Shown in pieces: positions 49,404 to 56,319 of a stretch of DNA of 64,000 nucleotides (positions are counted from its first letter, which is position 1; each line of letters opens with the position of its first letter). Source of the DNA: UBA6918 sp040754425 (GTDB lineage: Bacteria > Pseudomonadota > Gammaproteobacteria > Burkholderiales > Thiobacillaceae); assembly GCA_040754425.1 (NCBI GenBank), contig JBFMCR010000008.1, positions 1-64,000 on the forward strand. The letters are read 5' to 3'. The notes beneath the pieces were generated by a model that ran no database searches, was not told the DNA's origin, and worked only from the letters and a program-made list of their open reading frames with translations. A program made the translations under genes and the position numbers.

Positions 49404-50252
49404 TCAGCGCTCTCCGATCTGCTTCTTCGGCGGAAAGTAAAGCACGGGCACTCCCTGCTCGTTCAATGCATAGCCCAGGCCGGTCGGGTCATGAGGCAGC
49501 GCTTTCATTTCCCCGGAAACGACAAGCTCCGAAAGATGCTTCAGTCTCCGGCCCGTACGCGATTCATACCTGGTCGCGGCTTCGCGCAACGCGATCACGC
49601 CCTCCAGCCTGTCGATGCGCTTTTGCAGGGCGGCTTTCAGCTTGGCGTCATGCGTGCCCTGCAGCATCGAACGGATCACCGCAAGCGCGGTATGCGGGTC
49701 CTCGCCCTTTTCCTGCCATTTCGCGGCGATCTCCAGCACCCCGCTGTTGTCGGGAAGGCGATCGGCGACGCCAAGCAGGATGTTGGAGGCTTCCTGCGGA
49801 CGGTTCTCGAAATAATAGCGGTTGAAGGCATGGAAGAAACCCGGCAAAAAATCCCACGGCCGCGCGTCGCTCGCGCGCGACTGAATGAACTGAGTGGGCT
49901 CGACAAACCCCATCCAGGGGAGTATCGCCTGGCCGATGTAGTAGTTGTCCTCGTGCGCGGGGTTGAGCCGGGAGGCGCCCTTCTGCACCTCGGCCAGCAC
50001 CTTGAGGCTGACGGGATCGGTCTTGTCGATCGACAGCACCAGCGCGCGAAAAACCTCCAGGTTGGCGGCCAGATAACGGTCGCCCAAGGCCATGAACACC
50101 TGCAGTTCAGCCGGCAGCGCGATACGCATTTGTTCGGGCGGCGCGACCCAGCGGCTTTGCTCGGTCTGCTCGATGCCGATGACGTACGCCGCCAGCGAAA
50201 GGGCCAGGGCGACGGGGGGCATCAGCCTGCATGAAGAACGAAGCATGGGCAT
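49404..50252 (-). CDS. Uncharacterised helical repeat protein between ABC genes
   Basis: A 282-aa protein with an N-terminal hydrophobic anchor (about 10-24) followed by a helical, TPR-like region (LKVLAEVQKGASRLNPAHED, YYFENRPQEASNILLGVADR) and a C-terminal basic part ending FPPKKQIGER. It should be anchored in the inner membrane and face the periplasm. It lies between the permease (overlap of one base, TGATG) and the ATPase, so it is probably a dedicated component of this exporter. I do not recognise the family. Confidence 0.6.
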   Translation of the reverse strand: MPMLRSSCRLMPPVALALSLAAYVIGIEQTEQSRWVAPPEQMRIALPAELQVFMALGDRYLAANLEVFRALVLSIDKTDPVSLKVLAEVQKGASRLNPAHEDNYYIGQAILPWMGFVEPTQFIQSRASDARPWDFLPGFFHAFNRYYFENRPQEASNILLGVADRLPDNSGVLEIAAKWQEKGEDPHTALAVIRSMLQGTHDAKLKAALQKRIDRLEGVIALREAATRYESRTGRRLKHLSELVVSGEMKALPHDPTGLGYALNEQGVPVLYFPPKKQIGER

Positions 50253-51055
50253 CAATTGAACTGCCTGCGATTGAAGAACATCACGGCCAGCGCGAGCAGC
50301 ATGCCGGTGTAGCCCAGCGCCATCAGCGCGCTGCCGGCCAGCATGCCAAGGTCGGGCTGGTAGGCATAGAGCGGGTAGTAGCGGATATCGAGCCGCGACA
50401 GGTCGGGCAGAATCCAGCGCAGCCATTCGAACACCGGGGTCATGGTGGCCTGCAGTTCGGCCTGCGCCGGCGACATGCCAGACAAGTATTCGAGCGCCGG
50501 GCCGAGGCTGCGCGCGGAAATGGCGAATGCCAGCCCCGCTGCAAGCGGCACGAACGGAGTCACCGAAACCGAGGCCACGAGAAAGCCGAAGCCGGCCACC
50601 ACGGCCAGATCGAGCAGCAAGGCAAGCAGCGTCAGCACATAAGGCCATTTCAACGACAACGGATTGGTCTGCTCGTAAGTGAGACCGGAGAGCCAGACCA
50701 CCGCGGCCAGCATCAGCCCGAGCAGCGTCACTGCGAGCGCAGTCAGCGCCAGGATGCCGAAATAACGCCCCAGCAGAAACTGCCCGCGCGTCACCGGATA
50801 GGTGAGGCTGACGTAGATGGTGCGGCGCTCGATTTCCTTGCCGATGAGCTCATATGCCCAGTACAGCACGAGCACCAGGGTCACGGCGCGTATCATGGAC
50901 AGGCCCACGTCCAGCGTCACCGTGCCCGGCTGGCGCGGAGAAAAGCCGCCCGCGAGATAGGCCGCCCCCATCGCCAGCAGGCCGGCTGCGAACAGGCTCT
51001 GGAACACCCGGCTGCGCAGGCCGGAAAGGAGCGCGATCAGGAATGCTTGTTTCAT
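50252..51055 (-). CDS. ABC-2 type permease
   Basis: A 267-aa permease with six hydrophobic segments and the ABC-2 pattern, including the loop IGKEIERRTIYVSLTYPVTRGQF split around residue 75-90. It pairs with the ATPase at 48490-49401. It overlaps the helical repeat protein gene by one base and follows the 641-aa membrane-protein gene by six bases, so all belong to one operon. Confidence 0.85.
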   Translation of the reverse strand: MKQAFLIALLSGLRSRVFQSLFAAGLLAMGAAYLAGGFSPRQPGTVTLDVGLSMIRAVTLVLVLYWAYELIGKEIERRTIYVSLTYPVTRGQFLLGRYFGILALTALAVTLLGLMLAAVVWLSGLTYEQTNPLSLKWPYVLTLLALLLDLAVVAGFGFLVASVSVTPFVPLAAGLAFAISARSLGPALEYLSGMSPAQAELQATMTPVFEWLRWILPDLSRLDIRYYPLYAYQPDLGMLAGSALMALGYTGMLLALAVMFFNRRQFN

Positions 51056-51061
51056 GCCCTG

Positions 51062-52987
51062 CTATCCGGTCGTATGTATCCTGAAACTGTCGCACGAGTA
51101 TAAATGAGCCCCGCCGGGCAAGAAAGGCGCGTACCATGAGGCCTTGGCCCAGGCCGGATAATGATTGGCCAACACCACATAATCCAGCATCGGCTCGGCA
51201 TGGCATGCCTGTTTCAAACCATCGAGCGTGCCGAGGGGGACGGCCGAACCCATCAGTTTCAGCCTGTCCTCCAGCGTCAGGAGCTTGAAAAACTGGTCGC
51301 GTCCGCCCAGCGGTTTCATTGCGAGATAACGCCGGTATATCTCTTTCGCCTGCACTTCCGAAAACACCAGACCAGCCGACTGGTGCAACGAGTAATAGCT
51401 CGACCTTCCCATGCCCACCCATGTCATCTCCAGACCTTCGGGCCAGTAGATTTCCGCGTCCAGCGGGACCAGGCGGTTGAACGGCGAACTCCCCCAGAAT
51501 CCTTCCTGCTGGATGGCATAGGTTTCGGGGCGCAACAGCTTGCCGGCATCCAGATGGCTGTCCCAGTCCGACAACAGCAGCAAACCCAAAGGCAGGAAAA
51601 GGCCCAGCGCAAGTGCTCGGCTTTTTTGCCACAACCAGACTGCGACCGGGGCCAGCAGCAGCATCCCCATCGGCTCGCCGCGCGGCGGCAGGCTCAGCCT
51701 GAAGCCATAGTACAGCCTGTCCCAGACGACCTTGTCGTCCGGCCCGTCCAGCGCCTGCAGCGAAAGCATGAACTCGCTCCAGGCCGAGTACAGTTCCGCT
51801 GCCAGACCGAGAAGCAACGCCCCTTCCACCAGCCACATATGGAACGGGCGCAGGTTTTCGCGCCAATGCCAAATCAGCAGCGCCAGCCACAGCAATGCCA
51901 CACCGCCCTCCTCGTGCGACAGCCACGCCAGCGCCAGGGCCAATACCAGCGGGCGGCTGGCATTCCAGTGACGCACGGCAAGATATGCTGCCGCCCCCCA
52001 GCCAACGACATAGCTCAGCCATAGAAGGCGCCAGGGCTGCACCTGCAGGATCAGCACACTGTGCAGCCAGTCTCCACCGATCAACGCTAGCAGCCAGCCC
52101 GACAACCCGACCAGGCCCGCCGCAGCGAACACCCTGCCAAGCCGTTCCCGTCTTCCACTCCATGCCGCCCAGGCCAGTACAGTCATGTGGAAGGCCATGG
52201 CCCCATAGTCGGCAAACCGCCAGCGTGACGGAAACATGAACAGACTGGTGCGCTGATAAACCAGATCGAACCATTCGGGACCCATCATCTGGAACAGTCG
52301 CCCGAATAGGGGCGCCTGCAAGACGGCCAGCAGCAGGGTCAGCGCCACTCCACCCAGAACCGCATACAGCCAGTCGCGCTTGAACCGGAAGGCTTGAAAT
52401 AGCACGAAAGCGAGGCCGGCCAGTGCCATCAGCGGATGCAGCAGCATGGCAGCTAGCCAGGAAAGGCCAGCCAAATAGGGCTTCTTTTCAAGCCACAGCG
52501 CACAGGCCAGCAGCGTCAGAGCATTCGCCCACACTCTCGGCGCCGGGAAAGGCTCGGCCGCGGACAGAATGCCATAGCCGCCGAAAGTGACGGGCATGAC
52601 CGCCAGAAAAAAAAGAAACAGGCTGCGGCTCCAGGTGTCCGGCCACTGTTTCGCGAACCGCCAGGCGCCATAACACCAGAGCAGCGCGCCGAAAAATGCA
52701 AGCGTCAGGGCTGCCTTGCCCAGCCCGAGCAAATCGATCAGGCTGGCATAAAGGGGGCTGAACAGCGTGTAATCGTCCTGCGACACGCCCAGAAAAAACA
52801 CATCAGTCGCATAGCGTTCGGGATGCAAATGGCGCAGGGCCTGCACCGTGTACAAAATCGCATCGCCCGCAATCCCCTGATAGGGATGGCATATCAGCCA
52901 GACCGCGGCGAAAAGCAGGAATCCCCACACCCGGCCAACTGGCAAGCGTGGTCTTTCACGCAAGGAATGAATATCAAGCAGCCCCAC
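51062..52987 (-). CDS. Large multi-pass membrane protein, GT-C-like
   Basis: A 641-aa membrane protein with about 12-13 helices and a C-terminal soluble domain of about 150 residues. The first luminal loop GIAGDAILYTVQALRHLHPE holds acidic and histidine residues reminiscent of GT-C glycosyltransferases. It is the first gene after the pilin operon terminator and leads into the ABC genes. It may glycosylate the pilins or polymerise the exported glycan. I cannot name the family. Confidence 0.55.
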   Translation of the reverse strand: MGLLDIHSLRERPRLPVGRVWGFLLFAAVWLICHPYQGIAGDAILYTVQALRHLHPERYATDVFFLGVSQDDYTLFSPLYASLIDLLGLGKAALTLAFFGALLWCYGAWRFAKQWPDTWSRSLFLFFLAVMPVTFGGYGILSAAEPFPAPRVWANALTLLACALWLEKKPYLAGLSWLAAMLLHPLMALAGLAFVLFQAFRFKRDWLYAVLGGVALTLLLAVLQAPLFGRLFQMMGPEWFDLVYQRTSLFMFPSRWRFADYGAMAFHMTVLAWAAWSGRRERLGRVFAAAGLVGLSGWLLALIGGDWLHSVLILQVQPWRLLWLSYVVGWGAAAYLAVRHWNASRPLVLALALAWLSHEEGGVALLWLALLIWHWRENLRPFHMWLVEGALLLGLAAELYSAWSEFMLSLQALDGPDDKVVWDRLYYGFRLSLPPRGEPMGMLLLAPVAVWLWQKSRALALGLFLPLGLLLLSDWDSHLDAGKLLRPETYAIQQEGFWGSSPFNRLVPLDAEIYWPEGLEMTWVGMGRSSYYSLHQSAGLVFSEVQAKEIYRRYLAMKPLGGRDQFFKLLTLEDRLKLMGSAVPLGTLDGLKQACHAEPMLDYVVLANHYPAWAKASWYAPFLPGGAHLYSCDSFRIHTTG

Positions 52988-53048
52988 TTCAAAGAATCGT
53001 TACGTTCAAGGCGCGAAAACTGCTGCTGTCGGAATCGGCTCTGCCAAT

Positions 53049-53077
53049 AAAAAACCCCCTCTTGTGCAGAGGGGGTT
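53049..53077 (-). terminator. Rho-independent terminator after the pilin operon
   Basis: AACCCCCTC (53053-53061) pairs with GAGGGGGTT (53069-53077); on the minus strand it is followed by six T (53054-53049). It lies 24 bp after the secreted-protein gene and separates high-level pilin transcription from the glycan genes. Confidence 0.88.
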
Positions 53078-53100
53078 AAGCTTTGCTAGCAACCTAAGGC

Positions 53101-53439
53101 TTAGCTGCAGCCGTCTGTTGCGGCTGCGGGCGTCAGGCCATAGCCGTTGCTGGTATTGACTGGGGTGCTGCACTTGGCAATCGTACCGCCGGCGGTGCTG
53201 CCGCCAAAGCTGTTGGTGCCCTTGGTGCTGCCGGTATTGACGGCTGCAGCGGTGGTCGAGCAGGTCCAGGCAGCGCCGACATTCTGCGACAGCTTGAGGA
53301 CGAAAGCAGTCTGCACCATCGCGCAGTCGGCGCTGTCGAAGGTACCATCGCTGGTGCCAGCGGAGTTGGCGGCGAGAGTGCCGGCCTGAGCCACGGTGGA
53401 AGCCGCCAGCAGCAGGGGGATCAGAAATTTAGCGTTCAT
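53101..53439 (-). CDS. Small secreted four-cysteine protein, PilA-C-like pilin partner candidate
   Basis: A 112-aa precursor with a Sec signal peptide (MNAKFLIPLLLAASTVAQA, cleavage before Gly20). The mature part is Gly/Ser/Thr/Ala-rich with Cys39, Cys60, Cys90 and Cys111, enough for two disulfides, and few charges. It looks like the globular head of a type IV pilin without the N-terminal helix: KLSQNVGAAWTC is followed by TKGTNSFGGST. It lies 23 bp after a short pilin gene, as PilA-C does after PilA-N in Geobacter. The link is inference from order, size and texture. Confidence 0.6.
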   Translation of the reverse strand: MNAKFLIPLLLAASTVAQAGTLAANSAGTSDGTFDSADCAMVQTAFVLKLSQNVGAAWTCSTTAAAVNTGSTKGTNSFGGSTAGGTIAKCSTPVNTSNGYGLTPAAATDGCS

Positions 53440-53462
53440 GAGTCAAATCTCCTCGTCAAAGA

Positions 53463-53642
53463 TTAGTTGCTGTTGGCAGACACGGCGGTCAGGAAATTAC
53501 GGGCATCGGACTGTGCAGCCTTGTCCTGGCCCTTCTTCTGGTACTCGGTGAACTGCGGAATGGCGATGGCGGCAAGAATGCCGATGATGGCCACCACGAT
53601 CATCAGTTCGATCAGGGTAAAACCTTTTTGCAGAGATTTCAT
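53463..53642 (-). CDS. Short type IV pilin (PilA-N-like)
   Basis: A 59-aa prepilin. The class III leader MKSLQKG is followed by FTLIELMIVVAIIGILAAIA and ends after SANSN, leaving 52 mature residues with Glu5 and no globular head or cysteines. Phe1, Phe24, Tyr27 and Phe43 are the aromatics; Phe1, Phe24 and Tyr27 match Geobacter PilA. Ordinary betaproteobacterial pilins are about 130-160 aa. GGAG lies six bases before the ATG, and a sigma-54-type promoter is 75 bp upstream. The stop (53463) is genuine: the secreted protein starts separately with its own signal. Confidence 0.85.
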   Translation of the reverse strand: MKSLQKGFTLIELMIVVAIIGILAAIAIPQFTEYQKKGQDKAAQSDARNFLTAVSANSN

Positions 53643-53716
53643 GGACGTCTCCAGTTTGTTGACAAAATCATCACGACGGGCCCGGCACGATGTTATTGGC
53701 CTTGCAGCCACTAACG

Positions 53717-53732
53717 AGCAGATACTATGCCA
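53717..53732 (-). promoter_or_regulatory. Sigma-54 promoter of the second short pilin gene
   Basis: On the minus strand TGGCATAGTATCTGCT has the invariant GG-N10-GC spacing and matches TGGCAC-N5-TTGC well. It would start transcription about 60 bases before the pilin ATG. Pilin genes in Pseudomonas and Geobacter use sigma-54 with PilR. Confidence 0.75.
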
Positions 53733-53852
53733 ACTTTAGCCACGGCACCACCAATTCGCAAAAACCTGCACTGGCGCTTTGCCTGCACACTGTTGCTTCG
53801 CCAGGAGCAACAACACAACCTGACAAAAAGGGGCACCTGCTGACGTCATCCG

Positions 53853-54029
53853 TCAGTCCGTGTTGGCGCTGACATTGGCCAGAAAATTGCGCGCATCGGC
53901 CTGCGCTGCCTTGTCATGCCCCCGGGCCACATACTCCGAGTAGGACGGAACCGCCACGGCTACAAGGATACCGATGATGGCCACCACGATCATCAGTTCG
54001 ATCAGGGTAAAACCCTTTTGCATGCCCAT
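53853..54029 (-). CDS. Short type IV pilin (PilA-N-like), tandem copy
   Basis: A 58-aa prepilin with leader MGMQKG and a 52-residue mature part starting FTLIELMIVVAIIGILVAVA. It shares DKAAQ and DARNFL with the neighbouring pilin and ends SANTD. Aromatics are Phe1, Tyr24, Tyr27 and Phe43. It has its own sigma-54-type promoter and a structured leader, so the two pilins can be expressed independently. No partner gene follows it directly. The start may instead be the ATG two codons later (54023). Confidence 0.83.
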   Translation of the reverse strand: MGMQKGFTLIELMIVVAIIGILVAVAVPSYSEYVARGHDKAAQADARNFLANVSANTD

Positions 54030-54077
54030 TTCACTCCCCCTCCAGAAATAGCCGCGATATCCGTAAGCCGTTAAATT

Positions 54078-54120
54078 CAGAGTTTCTCTGTTTTTTTGTT
54101 TGCAAAACCCGGAAACTCTG
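54078..54120 (-). promoter_or_regulatory. Stem-loop in the leader of the first short pilin gene
   Basis: CAGAGTTTC (54078-54086) and GAAACTCTG (54112-54120) form a 9-bp stem just downstream of the expected transcription start. A 5' hairpin of this kind commonly stabilises abundant pilin messages; that role is inferred. Confidence 0.5.
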
Positions 54121-54139
54121 GCACTCGCGGCAAGTTCAA

Positions 54140-54155
54140 TGCAAATAAAATGCCA
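54140..54155 (-). promoter_or_regulatory. Sigma-54 promoter of the first short pilin gene
   Basis: On the minus strand TGGCATTTTATTTGCA matches the consensus TGGCACRNNNNTTGCW at all but two positions, with exact GG-N10-GC spacing. It lies about 110 bp upstream of the pilin start and ahead of the leader stem-loop. Confidence 0.85.
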
Positions 54156-54229
54156 TACATCGACGGAAACGGCAATTCCCATACCACCCACATAGAAATA
54201 TCGCCGCATCACCGCCATTAAACGGAAAA

Positions 54230-54697
54230 ATGCTCACTCACCGACATACCATGAATCTCATCAACCGGCTGCCCGTTACCGAGTTTGGCCGCTATCTTGT
54301 AGCCGGGGGGCTGGCCTTTGTTGCCGACTTTCTTGCGCTCTGGGCCCTGGTGTCGCTTGCCGGCCTGCACTATCTGCCGGCCACCATGCTGGCTTTTCTC
54401 ATTGGCGTCTGGGTCAACTACCAACTAGCCATACGCTGGGTCTTCGCCTACCGGGCTGTCAGGCTGACGCGCATCGAATTCACGGTATTCCTGCTCGTTG
54501 GCATTATCGGGCTGGGCGCGAGCCTGGGGGTAATGGCCTTGTTTGCCGGCTGGCTCGGCATGCACTACCTGCTGGCCAAGGCAATCGCCGCCGCATTTAC
54601 CTTGCTGATCAATTTTACCGGGCGCAAGCTTCTGCTGTTTACACGCTGGAAAGACGAAACCGCCCTCCAGCAGACAACGGCCTCCCCGCTGGATTAA
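54230..54697 (+). CDS. GtrA-family membrane protein
   Basis: A 155-aa protein with four membrane helices of the GtrA/DPMS family (FGRYLVAGGLAFVADFLALW, FLIGVWVNYQLAIRWVF, INFTGRKLLLF). GtrA-like proteins are thought to flip or handle polyprenyl-linked sugars and occur beside DPM1-like glycosyltransferases such as that at 47297-48481. A start at 54251 is also possible; neither has a strong ribosome site. The stop overlaps the next start (TAATG). Confidence 0.82.
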   Translation: MLTHRHTMNLINRLPVTEFGRYLVAGGLAFVADFLALWALVSLAGLHYLPATMLAFLIGVWVNYQLAIRWVFAYRAVRLTRIEFTVFLLVGIIGLGASLGVMALFAGWLGMHYLLAKAIAAAFTLLINFTGRKLLLFTRWKDETALQQTTASPLD

Positions 54698-56277
54698 TGA
54701 ACTCGGATTCACGCAAAACCGCCGTCATCATCGGCGCCGGGCCCGCCGGCTTGACCGCGGCGTTGGAATTCCTGCGCCGCAGCGACATCCGCCCCGTCGT
54801 CCTGGAAGCCGACGATTGCGTGGGCGGCATTTCGCGCACCGTCAACTACAAGGGCAACCGCATCGATATCGGCGGCCACCGCTTTTTCTCCAAGTCAGAC
54901 TGGGTCATGGACTGGTGGCGCGATATCCTGCCGGTCGAGGCCAAGGCCGGCGAGGCGCTGGCGATTTCCTACCAGAACAAGACTCGCACGGTGACCGGCG
55001 ACGGCAGCCACGGCGACCAAGTGCTGATGGTGCGCGGGCGGCTGTCGCGCATCTATTATTTGCGCAGGTTTTTTGACTATCCGCTCAAGCTTACCCCCGC
55101 CACGCTCGCCAACCTGGGCGTGGCGCGCGTGATCCGGGTTGGCGCAAGCTACGTCTGGGCGCGGCTCTTTCCGCGCCGGCCGGAGAAGAGCCTGGAGGAC
55201 TTCCTCATCAACCGCTTCGGCCGCCAGCTCTACCTGACCTTCTTCAAGGACTACACGGAAAAGGTGTGGGGCGTGCCGTGCCAGGAAATCAGCGCGGAAT
55301 GGGGCGCGCAGCGCATCAAGGGCCTCAGCATCGGCAAGGCGGTCATGCACGCACTGGGCAGGCTGCTCAGGCGCAATGACGGCGTGGAGCAGAAGCGCAC
55401 CAGCACGTCGCTGATCGAGCAGTTCCTGTATCCGAAATTCGGCCCCGGCCAGATGTGGGAGGCGGTGGCCGAACAGGTGCTGGAGAAAGGCGGCGAACTG
55501 CGTTTCCGCCACCAGGTGCGCGCCCTGAACCTGCAAGACGGCGTAATCCGCTCGGTGCGCGCGCACGACCTCGCCAGCGGGCAGGACATCGACTTCCCCT
55601 GCGATTACGTGATTTCCACCATGCCGGTGCGCGACCTCGTGCGCGGCATGGGCGATGCAGTGCCGGCCGAGGTCAGGGAGGTTGCCCTCAATCTGCCCTA
55701 CCGCGATTTCATCACGGTCGGGCTGCTGGTCGAGAAGATGCGCCCCAACCCGCAGTCGCGCTCGACCGGACCCAATCACATGCCGCCGGACAACTGGATC
55801 TACATCCAGGAATCCGACGTGAAGGTGGGCCGCCTGCAGATCTTCAACAACTGGAGCCCGGGCATGGTGGCAAATCCCGACCAGATCTGGATGGGCCTGG
55901 AATACTTTTGCAACGAGGGCGACGCACTGTGGGAGACGAGCGACGAGGCGCTGCGGCAGCTGGCCCGCGACGAGATGACGAAGATGAACCTGATCGATCC
56001 CGCGGATGTGAAAGACAGCATCGTGATCCGCATGCCCAAAGCCTATCCTGCCTATTTCGGCGCATACGCGAAGTTCGATGTCGTGCGCGAATTTCTCGAC
56101 GGCATCCGCAATCTGTTTCCGGTCGGCCGCAACGGCATGCACCGCTACAACAACCAGGACCATTCCATGCTGACCGCCAAGCTCGCCGTGGACAACATCA
56201 TCGCCGGCGTCACCGACAAGTCGAATATCTGGGCGGTCAATATCGATGACGAGTACCATGAGGAAAAACAGGCCTGA
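54697..56277 (+). CDS. FAD-dependent oxidoreductase, amine-oxidase/UDP-galactopyranose-mutase-like fold
   Basis: A 526-aa flavoprotein with the dinucleotide-binding motif GAGPAGLTAALEFLRR (13-28), then VLEADDCVGGISRT and the GGHRFFSKSD segment typical of this UDP-galactopyranose-mutase-related group. The C-terminus RNGMHRYNNQDHSMLTAKLA closes the FAD site. Members are common in glycan clusters with GtrA and GT2 genes, but the reaction is not settled. Coupled to gtrA by a one-base overlap. Confidence 0.78.
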   Translation: MNSDSRKTAVIIGAGPAGLTAALEFLRRSDIRPVVLEADDCVGGISRTVNYKGNRIDIGGHRFFSKSDWVMDWWRDILPVEAKAGEALAISYQNKTRTVTGDGSHGDQVLMVRGRLSRIYYLRRFFDYPLKLTPATLANLGVARVIRVGASYVWARLFPRRPEKSLEDFLINRFGRQLYLTFFKDYTEKVWGVPCQEISAEWGAQRIKGLSIGKAVMHALGRLLRRNDGVEQKRTSTSLIEQFLYPKFGPGQMWEAVAEQVLEKGGELRFRHQVRALNLQDGVIRSVRAHDLASGQDIDFPCDYVISTMPVRDLVRGMGDAVPAEVREVALNLPYRDFITVGLLVEKMRPNPQSRSTGPNHMPPDNWIYIQESDVKVGRLQIFNNWSPGMVANPDQIWMGLEYFCNEGDALWETSDEALRQLARDEMTKMNLIDPADVKDSIVIRMPKAYPAYFGAYAKFDVVREFLDGIRNLFPVGRNGMHRYNNQDHSMLTAKLAVDNIIAGVTDKSNIWAVNIDDEYHEEKQA

Positions 56278-56319
56278 CAGCCCCGCAAGGAATGGCTTTC
56301 CGGGCCATGCGAGCAAATC

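Noticed and set aside
53101..53642. One full-length pilin broken into two by a stop codon
   Set aside because: The second part has its own ribosome site, ATG and Sec signal peptide, and the tandem pilin stops at the same mature length, which argues for separate genes.
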